This document shows positions 55,931 to 63,995 of a stretch of DNA of 64,000 nt, in pieces. The first letter of the stretch is position 1; each line of letters starts with the position of its first letter. Origin of the DNA: a virus. The notes beneath the pieces were generated by a model. It saw only the letters and a list, made by a program, of their open reading frames with translations. It was not told where the DNA came from and searched no databases. The stretch spans positions 1 through 64,000 of the IMG/VR virus record IMGVR_UViG_3300032298_000540. One strand, written 5' to 3'. The position numbers and the translations under genes are program-made.

Positions 55931-57089
55931 ACAAACCTTAGTTAATCTAGGTACCCAACCTTTAGTCAACAACTTGTGTAAGACAAGGAAGGAAGCTCTA
56001 TCAGCTAAACGCTATCCATTGAAGGCGACCATAGATGACAAGCTAGTTATTAAACTTAATACTGCTGTACCACCAGACAAGTTATACAAGAACTACCTTT
56101 ATCATTCAGGAGTCAACAGGCCTTACATTAACCACTGCTACCTTCTCTGGCACAAACTAAAACATCTCACACACAATACCATTATTGACATTGGAGGAAA
56201 CGATGGCACACTCCTTAAAGCTTTTCAATCGCAGACAACAGATAAACTACGTTTGATTAATGTAGATGCCAGTACTTCTTTCTTAGAAGAAAATCGTATT
56301 GCCAATATTGAATACGTTAATGCATACTTCAATAAAGACTTAGCCTTACCTAAAGCTGATCTAATAATCTCTACTAATGTATTTCAACATACTTCAGATG
56401 CCCGTAAATTTGTTGAAGGCATCAAGGAACACCTAGATGGTGTATGGATTCTTGAATTTCCTTACACGTTAAATACCCTTAAGACTTTACAGTTTGATCA
56501 GTTTTATCACGAACATTATTACTATTGGCTTGTGTCACCGCTACAAAAATTATTTGAAGAGTATGACCTACACATCTTTAATGCAGAAGAACTTCCTATA
56601 CATGGGGGAACAATGCGTCTATGGATAACAAATAAAGAAGTCTATGCCAGTACAAACGCGCATCTTGGCTTTATAAAGCAAGAACAGGAGTTTGATTTTA
56701 AACAATGCCGTTCTAAACTTGATGTAAAAATTGTAAAAGATATATGTTTTCTTAATAATCTAGAAGGAGAGACTGCCTACTTTGGGGCAGCGGCCAAAGG
56801 ATGTGTATACCTGAATGCATTAGATGTAACAACTGCTACTAAACCCAGGGCTTATGTTGTTGATGACACTATATCCAAACAAGGTCTATACGTTCCTGGT
56901 ACTGGGATGCAAATTATGGATCGTGATTACCTATACAAGAATCAACCAGATAATTTGATTGTGTTAGCCCACAACTTTAAAGATTACATTATCAAAAGTT
57001 TAAGGCCTCACTACAAAGGACGTATTATTACAATGCTTCCTGCCACCGAGATTAGTATGTATAGTGACTATATGAATGATCTGGAATGA
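55893..57089 (+). CDS. C-methyltransferase-like sugar or acid methylase, 398 aa
   Basis: SAM-binding I-I-D-I-G-G-N-D-G-T (residues ~97-106), S-T-N-V-F-Q-H-T-S and C-terminal Y-F-G-A-A-A-K-G-C-V fit the NDP-hexose C-methyltransferase type (methyltransferase 13/14). The usual N-terminal zinc cysteines are not all present, although L-G-T-Q-P-L-V-N-N-L matches that region. I chose the ATG at 55893 to limit overlap with the glycosyltransferase. Confidence 0.72.
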   Translation: MIQPERNDLGGSEQTLVNLGTQPLVNNLCKTRKEALSAKRYPLKATIDDKLVIKLNTAVPPDKLYKNYLYHSGVNRPYINHCYLLWHKLKHLTHNTIIDIGGNDGTLLKAFQSQTTDKLRLINVDASTSFLEENRIANIEYVNAYFNKDLALPKADLIISTNVFQHTSDARKFVEGIKEHLDGVWILEFPYTLNTLKTLQFDQFYHEHYYYWLVSPLQKLFEEYDLHIFNAEELPIHGGTMRLWITNKEVYASTNAHLGFIKQEQEFDFKQCRSKLDVKIVKDICFLNNLEGETAYFGAAAKGCVYLNALDVTTATKPRAYVVDDTISKQGLYVPGTGMQIMDRDYLYKNQPDNLIVLAHNFKDYIIKSLRPHYKGRIITMLPATEISMYSDYMNDLE

Positions 57090-58426
57090 TGACTAAACTT
57101 GCTGTCTTCTATCATGTGTTTCCTTGTGAACCTCATGCATGGGAAGCCATGTACCAAGAACAGATGGGAGCAGTTTGGTTGAGTGGTCTTTATGATTCCC
57201 TAGATTATTTTCATATAGGAGTAAATGGAGATCCCTCTTTAATCAAAGCTCCAGCCAAGGCTGTCGTAATAGAAAATACTAACAAGACAGAAGAAACAAA
57301 TACGTTAGAAGCGTTACATACCTGGGCAAAAGCTAATCCAGATTCGTATGTATTGTATATGCATACCAAAGGAATCTCACGTATAGATCAACCAGACTTC
57401 AAGTATGTAGAAGATTGGCGTCATTGCATGGAATATTTTACAATTCATAACTGGTCTAAGTGTGTGTCTTATCTAGACGAGGGGTATGCAACAACAGGAA
57501 TCAACTGGCAAACACAAACAATGCTAGGTGACTACCCCCATTTCTCTGGAGGATTCTGGTGGGCAAACACCAACTACATTGCAGCCTTGACCGATGAGTA
57601 CCTGCTTCATAAACCGGTACGTTACTTTAGAGAATTCTGGATCGGTAGTAATAATCCAACAGTTAAAAACCAATGGGAAACAGGATTAAATAAATTAAAT
57701 AACGCTCAGCATTATGCACAACCTTACCCTAAAACCAGTTATAGTAAAAAATATCTGACAGATACTGAGCCTCCCAAGATGACAACAACTCAAACCAAAC
57801 CAAAACTATCTGCTCTTTCCTGGTGTAACCCAGCAAATGACATTGTAGAAATCCTAGATAAACACAAGGTAAATGGGTTTGAATATCCAGGTGGAACAGA
57901 TAAAAACAGTCTGCACAACTACACAGGGATCTATGATCATGTGCTGAAAAGTTATCGTAACTCCCCTGGAACCCTACTAGAGATAGGTATACAGCATGGT
58001 GGATCTTCTTTATTGTGGCATGATTACCTACCTCAATTTTCTTTACATCTAGTTGATATTGCAGATGTTGTCCCTAGTAAAATCTGGAACAGCATGGACG
58101 AAGATCGTTATAAATTCTATTGTACTAATGCATATGATGATAGTTTAGTACAACGGTTTAAAGAAGAAGTACCCAACGGTTTTGATATTATTATTGATGA
58201 TGGTCCACACTCTTTACATAGTCAAAACTTTGTTGTGGACAATTACTTTCCCTTATTAAATCTTAATGGTATTTTAATAATTGAAGATATTCAAGACAGT
58301 AATCATCTTGATGTTTTAACCAGTCGGCTGCCTGCAGAACACCGTAGTTCTGTACGTACATTTGACGTACGCCGAACCAAAGGTAGGTATGACGATTTGA
58401 TCTGGACAGTAACCAAGACCTGCTAA
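57086..58426 (+). CDS. glycosyltransferase-methyltransferase fusion, 446 aa
   Basis: The N-terminal ~225 residues look like a glycosyltransferase accessory domain (V-L-Y-M-H-T-K-G-I-S-R, S-G-G-F-W-W-A-N-T-N-Y). The C-terminal ~200 residues are a Rossmann methyltransferase: T-L-L-E-I-G-I-Q-H-G-G-S, L-H-L-V-D-I, I-I-I-D-D-G-P-H-S, I-L-I-I-E-D-I-Q. Likely works with its neighbours on a methylated glycan. Overlaps the previous gene by 4 nt. Confidence 0.72.
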   Translation: MMTKLAVFYHVFPCEPHAWEAMYQEQMGAVWLSGLYDSLDYFHIGVNGDPSLIKAPAKAVVIENTNKTEETNTLEALHTWAKANPDSYVLYMHTKGISRIDQPDFKYVEDWRHCMEYFTIHNWSKCVSYLDEGYATTGINWQTQTMLGDYPHFSGGFWWANTNYIAALTDEYLLHKPVRYFREFWIGSNNPTVKNQWETGLNKLNNAQHYAQPYPKTSYSKKYLTDTEPPKMTTTQTKPKLSALSWCNPANDIVEILDKHKVNGFEYPGGTDKNSLHNYTGIYDHVLKSYRNSPGTLLEIGIQHGGSSLLWHDYLPQFSLHLVDIADVVPSKIWNSMDEDRYKFYCTNAYDDSLVQRFKEEVPNGFDIIIDDGPHSLHSQNFVVDNYFPLLNLNGILIIEDIQDSNHLDVLTSRLPAEHRSSVRTFDVRRTKGRYDDLIWTVTKTC

Positions 58427-58468
58427 CATAACACAAGACAATTATTCCCACCTAACCAAAGCAATCCC

Positions 58469-58669
58469 ATGGCACTCACCAAACAAGTAGATGACTCTGT
58501 AAACGAAGCAATCGCAAGCTTACGTAATGGCTTAGCTTTCTCCGCTCGTGGAGAACACCCTATTATTATCCAAGCTTTATCTGAAGTTCTTCTTAAGTTA
58601 GATGCTATTAAAAGCATTGAACACTTCATCAATAGAGCAAGTGATCCATCTAAGTGTGGTCCCTATTAA
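58469..58669 (+). CDS. hypothetical protein, 66 aa
   Basis: Helical with Ala/Leu/Ile and few charges (V-N-E-A-I-A-S-L-R-N-G-L-A-F-S, I-I-Q-A-L-S-E-V-L-L-K-L-D-A). Last gene of the rightward operon, converging with and overlapping the next gene by 4 nt. Function unknown. Confidence 0.5.
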   Translation: MALTKQVDDSVNEAIASLRNGLAFSARGEHPIIIQALSEVLLKLDAIKSIEHFINRASDPSKCGPY

Positions 58670-59742
58670 GCAAAGGGAACCCGTTGACCTCTAGGATTTA
58701 TCTTATCCCAAATAGGAGACGGTCTAAACTTTGGATCACCGGGAGTTTTAATTTGATTTGGATTCCATCCTTCAGTAGGAAGAGGAGTATAAGGTCCACT
58801 TGGTTCAGTAGCCATTAGTTTATTTTCATCTTCAAATACACTTAAGTTATTTAATAAACTAACAGTATTTGAAAATTCTTCAGTAGGAGAAGTTCTTTGT
58901 TCTGTTTGCTCTATTTTAGATTTTTTTAATTGTGTTAATAAGTCATCATATTTAGTTAATGTTTCATCTTTACTAACAGAAGAAGTTTGTGGTGTTACCT
59001 TTGCTACAAAATTCTCATATGTTTTTTCTGGTGTTTCTGATAACCCTGGTCCTGTTGAAGGACTGTTTTTAAAAGGCTCTATTAGGTTATATCCCTCTCC
59101 AGGTTTGAATTTAGAGCCAGGTGTAATAATGGGGATAATACCCCTGGGATCATATGAACGTGGATCTGTATAACCAGAAGGACCTGGTTTAACTTGAGCT
59201 ACAAAATTCTCGTATCTACTCTCAGGTGTTTCTGAACTAGCACTTTTTGTAGGTGATTTTGGTTCGGGTGGTTTTGGTTCAGGTGCTTTATACCCAGGAC
59301 CTAGTGTGCCACTTTTAGGCCATTGAATATTAAAAGGATCTCCATATCCTGCCTTACCAGATTGATTATATCCAGCAATTAAATCTCCTTGATTAGTATT
59401 ATTTAAAAGATTTTCAAATTGATTTTTTTTATTTTCTTCTTCTTCATTTAAAGAAGAGTTTTCTACCTTTACAGTGGTGTCTTCTTTTGTAGAGTCAGCA
59501 GCTTTTCCATAGTCTACAGTTTGTGAAATCCCTTGTGGCATAGATTCAAGTTGTCTTCTCCTAGAATATTCTTCAAATGATTCACTCTTTGGAGCTACTA
59601 TACCGTTAAGTGCATCAAGAGCTGTTTGATTTTGTACTATTTTGTAATATTGTTTTGCCTGATCAACCGTTGCAGGTGAATAAACAGGAGTACCCCAGCC
59701 TCTGCGTATAGTTTCAAATTCCTGTAAATAATCTTTAGCCAT
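58666..59742 (-). CDS. Pro/Ser-rich virion protein candidate, 358 aa
   Basis: Largely disordered: Pro/Ser/Lys/Glu-rich, with two repeats of E-T-P-E-(S/K)-x-Y-E-N-F-V-A-(Q/K)-V (about residues 178 and 235). The N-terminal ~60 residues are helical. It could be a structural or scaffolding linker protein. The leader carries a TAGAAT box on the minus strand, as for the late genes. Confidence 0.5.
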   Translation of the reverse strand: MAKDYLQEFETIRRGWGTPVYSPATVDQAKQYYKIVQNQTALDALNGIVAPKSESFEEYSRRRQLESMPQGISQTVDYGKAADSTKEDTTVKVENSSLNEEEENKKNQFENLLNNTNQGDLIAGYNQSGKAGYGDPFNIQWPKSGTLGPGYKAPEPKPPEPKSPTKSASSETPESRYENFVAQVKPGPSGYTDPRSYDPRGIIPIITPGSKFKPGEGYNLIEPFKNSPSTGPGLSETPEKTYENFVAKVTPQTSSVSKDETLTKYDDLLTQLKKSKIEQTEQRTSPTEEFSNTVSLLNNLSVFEDENKLMATEPSGPYTPLPTEGWNPNQIKTPGDPKFRPSPIWDKINPRGQRVPFA

Positions 59743-59798
59743 TTAACTTCTTACTATCACTTTATATATTCTACTAGTAAAAAATTTAAGATTTAAAT

Positions 59799-59996
59799 TT
59801 ATTTCTTTTTAGGTGTTCTTGCTTTCTTGCTAGCTTTCTTAGCTGCTTCCGTATTAGGTACAAATTGTTTACCTTGTTTACTACCAGCTTTTTTCTTTGC
59901 GTCAGTTTTAGCTCGTTCTTCTTTTGATAAAGAAGCCCATGCTTTCTCTGGTAGGTAACGTTTAGTCTGATCAGGTTGTATTGCTTTGTCAGCCAT
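59799..59996 (-). CDS. conserved basic protein, 65 aa
   Basis: K-R-Y-L-P-E-K-A-W-A-S-L-S, T-D-A-K-K-K-A-G-S-K-Q-G-K-Q-F-V-P-N-T and a K/A/R-rich tail match a family of small Lys-rich proteins in phages and environmental bacteria. Possibly nucleic-acid binding. It is followed by a second gene of this kind at 60230. Confidence 0.65.
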   Translation of the reverse strand: MADKAIQPDQTKRYLPEKAWASLSKEERAKTDAKKKAGSKQGKQFVPNTEAAKKASKKARTPKKK

Positions 59997-59999
59997 GAT

Positions 60000-60230
60000 T
60001 TAACCTAATATGCCAGTAGTTGCTTGCATAATGATAAATTTAATTTCATCTGAATATGGGCTATTTTTTAATTCGGACATTTTAAAGGGAGATTGAAAAT
60101 TTAATGCTGCATGCTTTAACTCAGGGTTTGTTGATTGAGTTGCATACCGCTGCATTATTTGTTTGTCAGGCATTACGTCTGGTTCAAAATATGGCCTATT
60201 GTTTTGTGTGTATTTACCAGCTAATTCCAT
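60000..60230 (-). CDS. hypothetical protein, 76 aa
   Basis: Soluble, Gln/Pro/Asn-rich with D-V-M-P-D-K-Q-I-M-Q-R-Y and M-Q-A-T-T-G-I-L-G end. Lies between two conserved basic-protein genes and overlaps one by 1 nt. Function unknown. Confidence 0.5.
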   Translation of the reverse strand: MELAGKYTQNNRPYFEPDVMPDKQIMQRYATQSTNPELKHAALNFQSPFKMSELKNSPYSDEIKFIIMQATTGILG

Positions 60231-60514
60231 TACTTACTCTCCTTATATTTTTTAGCAGCAGCTTTAGCTTTACTACGTTTTTCGTATTCATCTTTTGTTT
60301 GCCATTTTTCTTTCCCCCATTTTTCCAACGATTTTTGTTTAGAGTCTTTTCCACCTTGGTACCCACCACCAGCTTTTTCATATTCTTGTGCAACAAGTTG
60401 AGCCCTCCTAGCACTCCATTGACCAGGCTTCCCTGCTTTGCTACCTGCCATTATACGATCTTTGATACGTTCACGTAACTCAGGCTTAGTATATTTGTTA
60501 GCATCTTGTGACAT
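60230..60514 (-). CDS. conserved basic protein (DUF5872-like), 94 aa
   Basis: K-P-E-L-R-E-R-I-K-D-R-I-M-A-G-S-K-A-G-K-P-G-Q-W-S-A-R-R-A-Q-L-V then K-S-L-E-K-W-G-K-E-K-W-Q-T. I recall this as DUF5872, present in cyanobacterial, phage and giant-virus genomes. Highly basic; the basic tail may bind nucleic acid. One-nt overlaps with both neighbours. Confidence 0.72.
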   Translation of the reverse strand: MSQDANKYTKPELRERIKDRIMAGSKAGKPGQWSARRAQLVAQEYEKAGGGYQGGKDSKQKSLEKWGKEKWQTKDEYEKRSKAKAAAKKYKESK

Positions 60515-61062
60515 TAACTACTCCTTAAAGTAGCTTTAACCATCCATGCAGCCTTAAAGATTTCTCCTGCTAGTTCTGCTATATAATTTTGAATATCAAT
60601 AGCATGCACCTTAGCAGCAAGAGCTTCTACTTTCTTGCAGTGCATAGCAAAATCTTCTAAGTTTTTATAGTATGTAACTAACATATCATTTGCTTTATAG
60701 CTAGTAACATCTTTAAATGCAGGACAGCTATCAGCTAATCCCTTGGAACACATAGGCATTAGATAATCCATAGAACGTATGAATTCACCTAAGTTATCAA
60801 ACTGTTCTTGATGTGCTTCATATTGTTTCTTTAGGAATTCATGGACACCAAAGAAATTTGGTGCTTCATAATTTAAATGTATTAGATGTGCCTGTGTTCT
60901 CAGTTCTGTTAATTGAGCACAGAGTGAAATACATTCTTGTATAAAAGATGCAATGTCTTCATCGGTAGATTTTGCAGGTAGATTTACTTTAGTAGGTTGA
61001 GATACCTCTTGAGTAGCAGGGGTTTGAGGTTGTCTAACCATTTGTGGTCCAGGGGTATACAT
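60514..61062 (-). CDS. hypothetical helical protein, 182 aa
   Basis: Nearly all-helical with several aromatic and Cys residues (I-Q-E-C-I-S-L-C-A-Q-L-T-E-L, M-D-Y-L-M-P-M-C-S-K-G-L). No membrane span. First gene of a leftward group with the basic proteins; the leader has the GATAGACTATAT motif. Function unknown. Confidence 0.55.
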   Translation of the reverse strand: MYTPGPQMVRQPQTPATQEVSQPTKVNLPAKSTDEDIASFIQECISLCAQLTELRTQAHLIHLNYEAPNFFGVHEFLKKQYEAHQEQFDNLGEFIRSMDYLMPMCSKGLADSCPAFKDVTSYKANDMLVTYYKNLEDFAMHCKKVEALAAKVHAIDIQNYIAELAGEIFKAAWMVKATLRSS

Positions 61063-61116
61063 ACAATCTTTACTATTACATATAGTCTATCAAAGTTTAT
61101 TTTAAAAATCTTAAAT

Positions 61117-61122
61117 TAGAAT
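61117..61122 (+). promoter_or_regulatory. TAGAAT box before 61140
   Basis: ATTAGAATAAG lies 17 nt before the ATG at 61140, in the divergent 78-nt gap. Confidence 0.4.
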
Positions 61123-61139
61123 AAGAAAAAGAGTTTGTT

Positions 61140-61475
61140 ATGGCTAACGCAGAAAGTTTCTTTGTTACATACGATACATTAACAGCACCTGGATCTGGAG
61201 TTGCGACACCTGTTCAACTAGGTAGTTCTATTAGCACAAGGAATTATATTTTGTTTGTTACTGTTGCATCTGTTAACACTAACGTCATTGTTGCGTTAGA
61301 AGGTTCTATTGATGGTACAAATTATTCAAAAATAATTGCTAACAATACTATTACTGCTAATGGTACAACTCATTACAATATTGCTAATCACCCAGTTAAA
61401 TTTGTACAACCTGTTTTTGTATCTGAATCAGGTGGTACAGCAGCTACTGTATTGTTCAGTGTAGGGGCAAATTAG
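61140..61475 (+). CDS. small beta-rich structural candidate, 111 aa
   Basis: Thr/Val/Ser/Asn-rich strand pattern (V-T-Y-D-T-L-T-A-P-G-S-G, V-A-L-E-G-S-I-D-G-T-N-Y-S) resembling small virion or host-interaction proteins with a jelly-roll-like fold. Single rightward gene in a leftward region, with its own candidate promoter, overlapping the next gene's end by 20 nt. Confidence 0.5.
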   Translation: MANAESFFVTYDTLTAPGSGVATPVQLGSSISTRNYILFVTVASVNTNVIVALEGSIDGTNYSKIIANNTITANGTTHYNIANHPVKFVQPVFVSESGGTAATVLFSVGAN

Positions 61476-62124
61476 ATTCTTGTTCTTTTAGGGTATCCCA
61501 GAAGTAATCAGTCTCATCACCTAAAGCAAGACGATCATATGTATTTTCTACTTGGTAATACTGAGTAGATACTTTAAAGTCAGGTGTTTTTGGTTCTGCT
61601 GGTGTCAAACTATTATCATAGATTCTCATTCTGTTATTAGGGTAGAGAGCATATTGACCATTCTCTAACTCAATTAAATTAAAAGATTTATGCTCAGCAG
61701 GACTTTCACTGGTAGCATAATCAATTACATCAGGATCTTGATGATAATTATCTATAGTACAAAGATAAATTCCTTTTTGGTTTCCATGATCACGAGTACG
61801 AATCTCATAATCCATTGAACCAATAAATTGTTTCTGTACAACAGTTATTCCATAGTCCATACAATTCCAAAACTGTAAGTTTGGAAGACTCATATCAGGA
61901 GAAGGCGTAGTAGGTGATGAAGTGAATGCACTGATAGGCAACTTATCATACATAGCTGCATACTCAGGTAGATAAGTTTCAAAATAAAAGGTGCGTCCAG
62001 GCATTGACTTAACAGATACCCACACACCTTTAACAAATTCACCCCATCCACCTTGGTGATCCATCAAATATTCTTTACGTACCCATACTTCTTGTGATGG
62101 AAGATTAGCAATCAAACAAGCCAT
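61456..62124 (-). CDS. hypothetical protein, 222 aa
   Basis: Mixed alpha/beta with several Trp and Tyr, a W-G-E-F-V-K-G-V-W-V and H-H-Q-D-P-D-V-I-D-Y-A-type sequence, and a Tyr/Asn-rich C-terminal half. No recognised domain. The leader has a TAGAAT box (minus strand). Function unknown. Confidence 0.5.
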   Translation of the reverse strand: MACLIANLPSQEVWVRKEYLMDHQGGWGEFVKGVWVSVKSMPGRTFYFETYLPEYAAMYDKLPISAFTSSPTTPSPDMSLPNLQFWNCMDYGITVVQKQFIGSMDYEIRTRDHGNQKGIYLCTIDNYHQDPDVIDYATSESPAEHKSFNLIELENGQYALYPNNRMRIYDNSLTPAEPKTPDFKVSTQYYQVENTYDRLALGDETDYFWDTLKEQESNLPLH

Positions 62125-62147
62125 CTGTATCTTTTAGCTATATTTTA

Positions 62148-62294
62148 TTATTCTATAAGATCATTTGTAAAAACGTCTAGGTCAATACCCTTTAAAGCAG
62201 CACAAGCTTTCTTGTAAAAATAACAGTCTGTCTTGCCTGCTTCTTCTAGGGCAGCTTTAACTTTTTCCCATTTCTTGATCTGATCTTCATCCAT
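62148..62294 (-). CDS. small acidic helical protein, 48 aa
   Basis: Helical, K/E-rich (Q-I-K-K-W-E-K-V-K-A-A-L-E-E-A) with Cys-Tyr-Phe-Tyr centre. Its ATG overlaps the preceding stop (ATGA), so it is coupled to the 126-aa gene. Function unknown. Confidence 0.55.
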   Translation of the reverse strand: MDEDQIKKWEKVKAALEEAGKTDCYFYKKACAALKGIDLDVFTNDLIE

Positions 62295-62674
62295 CAGAAA
62301 ACTGTTTGTTCTTTCTTAAGGTTTGACATAAGAACAACAGCTTGCGCATGTTCTTTACCACTACGTTCGAGTTCATCTATAGCTACCTTCATGATTGCTT
62401 CAAAGAAATCCTCAGAAGAAAGGTCACCTTCTGAAACAAATTCAGTGTAGCTGTCGTACAAATAGTTGTACAACCTAGTTTTTTGCTCTTCTTTATTCTT
62501 AGCTATCTCTTCTTCTGTCCTTTCTTTTAAAGGAGGAAGCTCACTTGTCACATAGTAAAATGTTTCACGGCTTTCTTTAGAGGGAGAAGGAGAACTATGG
62601 AAAGAACTAAAAAGATCCTGTTGACTTTTCTTCCACTCTTCGTAAACAGGATTGGTGAAACCGGAGTAAGTCAT
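62294..62674 (-). CDS. hypothetical protein, 126 aa
   Basis: Charged helical protein rich in Glu, Lys and Ser (E-E-E-I-A-K-N-K-E-E-Q). No known motif. Overlaps the upstream 59-aa ORF by 68 nt and is coupled to the downstream 48-aa gene. Function unknown. Confidence 0.5.
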   Translation of the reverse strand: MTYSGFTNPVYEEWKKSQQDLFSSFHSSPSPSKESRETFYYVTSELPPLKERTEEEIAKNKEEQKTRLYNYLYDSYTEFVSEGDLSSEDFFEAIMKVAIDELERSGKEHAQAVVLMSNLKKEQTVF

Positions 62675-62786
62675 GGATAGCTTGGTGGTAACCTTCTAAC
62701 CAAGAAGGGTCTTGTACTTCTTTAACATAGCGCAAATACTCACGATCTAACAGGTTAATAGACTTTAGATTTTGTGTGGATTCCAC
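62607..62786 (-). CDS. possible GTG-start small protein, 59 aa
   Basis: An uninterrupted frame of ordinary composition (S-I-N-L-L-D-R-E-Y-L-R-Y, D-P-S-W-L-E-G-Y-H-Q-A-I-H) that fills the otherwise empty gap between two genes. Only GTG is available as start. It overlaps the next gene by 68 nt in another frame. Likely real but unproven. Confidence 0.5.
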   Translation of the reverse strand: MESTQNLKSINLLDREYLRYVKEVQDPSWLEGYHQAIHDLLRFHQSCLRRVEEKSTGSF

Positions 62787-62793
62787 GACATAG

Positions 62794-63048
62794 TTACTGA
62801 TTGGATTCAGTTATAGCATCTTCTTCTTCTACAAGTTGTTCTGCTACCTGTCTAAGGGCTACATCCAATTGAAAATCCTTAATGAATTGTAACTTTGCAA
62901 AGTATTCATTACGACAATGTTCAGCAGCTTCTCCCTTGAAGCGTTCCCATAAACCAGTATACAAATGATTAGCAGGCTGGTACACCTCATAGAGATGTTC
63001 CATGAAATCAGCTTTCTGCTGTTCTTTTATGGGATCAGAATAGATCAT
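62794..63048 (-). CDS. hypothetical protein, 84 aa
   Basis: Helical with many Glu and aromatic residues (D-F-M-E-H-L-Y-E-V-Y-Q-P, R-F-K-G-E-A-A-E-H-C). Overlaps the upstream gene by 14 nt, showing operon packing. Function unknown. Confidence 0.5.
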   Translation of the reverse strand: MIYSDPIKEQQKADFMEHLYEVYQPANHLYTGLWERFKGEAAEHCRNEYFAKLQFIKDFQLDVALRQVAEQLVEEEDAITESNQ

Positions 63049-63238
63049 TGGTATTCACATCGGTAATACTGGTGTAGATACCTAGTACATCAGGAGAAAC
63101 TTCCATCAATAGGTTATGCATCTGATCTTCTATTAAGTCTGCTATCTTTTCAGGGGTATTTCCCTTAAACGGATCATAACATACTTCAAGATCTACCGCA
63201 TATGAAATGCGGACAATAGGCTTCAATTCAGTTTTCAT
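63035..63238 (-). CDS. hypothetical protein, 67 aa
   Basis: Starts with a short beta part (I-V-R-I-S-Y-A-V-D-L-E-V) followed by an amphipathic helix (I-A-D-L-I-E-D-Q-M). No known motif. Operon member by its overlap with the 84-aa gene. Function unknown. Confidence 0.5.
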   Translation of the reverse strand: MKTELKPIVRISYAVDLEVCYDPFKGNTPEKIADLIEDQMHNLLMEVSPDVLGIYTSITDVNTNDLF

Positions 63239-63264
63239 CTTATCGATGAGGGTACCTGCGCAGT

Positions 63265-63489
63265 CTAACGTTCTTTTGGTGGTGTGACACCAAGCCCTAA
63301 TAAAGTAGCAAGCAAAGCTGACAAGGTGCCAGCAGCTCTTTCTCCTGGAGCTTTACATACACTTGTTGTATTTTCATTTGCTCCTGCTTGAGGTAAAAGA
63401 TAAAACATACAAGCTGCCCAATCAGCTACTGATACTGTTGAAATTGTAACAACAACAATAAGAACAGAAGTAGAAAGCCAACGTCCCAT
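63265..63489 (-). CDS. two-span membrane protein, 74 aa
   Basis: N-terminal hydrophobic helix (about residues 7-25) and a second weaker helix (A-G-T-L-S-A-L-L-A-T-L-L-G-L-G-V) joined by a polar loop containing Cys and Asn. The size fits a small class II holin, but it is not adjacent to an endolysin. Start at 63489 overlaps the previous gene's stop by one base. Confidence 0.5.
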   Translation of the reverse strand: MGRWLSTSVLIVVVTISTVSVADWAACMFYLLPQAGANENTTSVCKAPGERAAGTLSALLATLLGLGVTPPKER

Positions 63490-63749
63490 TACCCCTCCAG
63501 TAAACGTTCTAATGTATGAACCTGTTGCTGCTGATACACACCTAATCGTTCTTCTATTAGATTGTTATAAGCAATTGCTGCATCTACTAACTCGGCAGGT
63601 TCTGAATTAGAACATACTGAATCATTTGAAATGAGGGCAGCCACTAGTATGGTTACCCTCATTTCTTGCTTGGTACCAATCAAAGCAGGTAAAGGTGTAC
63701 CACCATTTGTGAATGACTCTAACAATTGATATAGTTGTTGAGAATCCAC
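63489..63749 (-). CDS. hypothetical protein, 86 aa
   Basis: Helical, Leu/Glu/Gln-rich with a V-D-A-A-I-A-Y-N-N-L-I-E-E-R motif in the middle. No known domain. It is followed by the two-span membrane protein. Function unknown. Confidence 0.5.
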   Translation of the reverse strand: MDSQQLYQLLESFTNGGTPLPALIGTKQEMRVTILVAALISNDSVCSNSEPAELVDAAIAYNNLIEERLGVYQQQQVHTLERLLEG

Positions 63750-63779
63750 AATATCTTAGCCGTTATCTTCACTGTAGCA

Positions 63780-63995
63780 TTACTTATCTGACTTAATACC
63801 GTAGTACCAATAGGCTCTGGCTGCTGTTAGATGAAACCGTTTACCTGCTAATAACTTAAGTCTTTTATTCTCCATCTCTTCAAACTCTTCTTCTTGGTAC
63901 GGTAAGACATCATCTTCTGGCATGAGCGAACGACTAATGTCATTCATCTCAATTTGAATACTAAAGTCTTCTGCTGCATGGTTATGGCATGACAT
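63780..63995 (-). CDS. hypothetical protein, 71 aa, at window edge
   Basis: Begins M-S-C-H-N-H-A-A-E-D-F-S and has an acidic middle and a basic end (K-R-L-K-L-L-A-G-K-R-F-H). The start lies 5 nt inside the window edge, so an earlier start may exist outside. Function unknown. Confidence 0.45.
   Translation of the reverse strand: MSCHNHAAEDFSIQIEMNDISRSLMPEDDVLPYQEEEFEEMENKRLKLLAGKRFHLTAARAYWYYGIKSDK

Noticed and set aside
60104-60478. Plus-strand Phe/Leu-rich frame opposite the DUF5872-like gene
   Set aside because: It is the reverse complement of a Lys-rich gene, which always gives Phe/Leu-rich antisense; no start signals.
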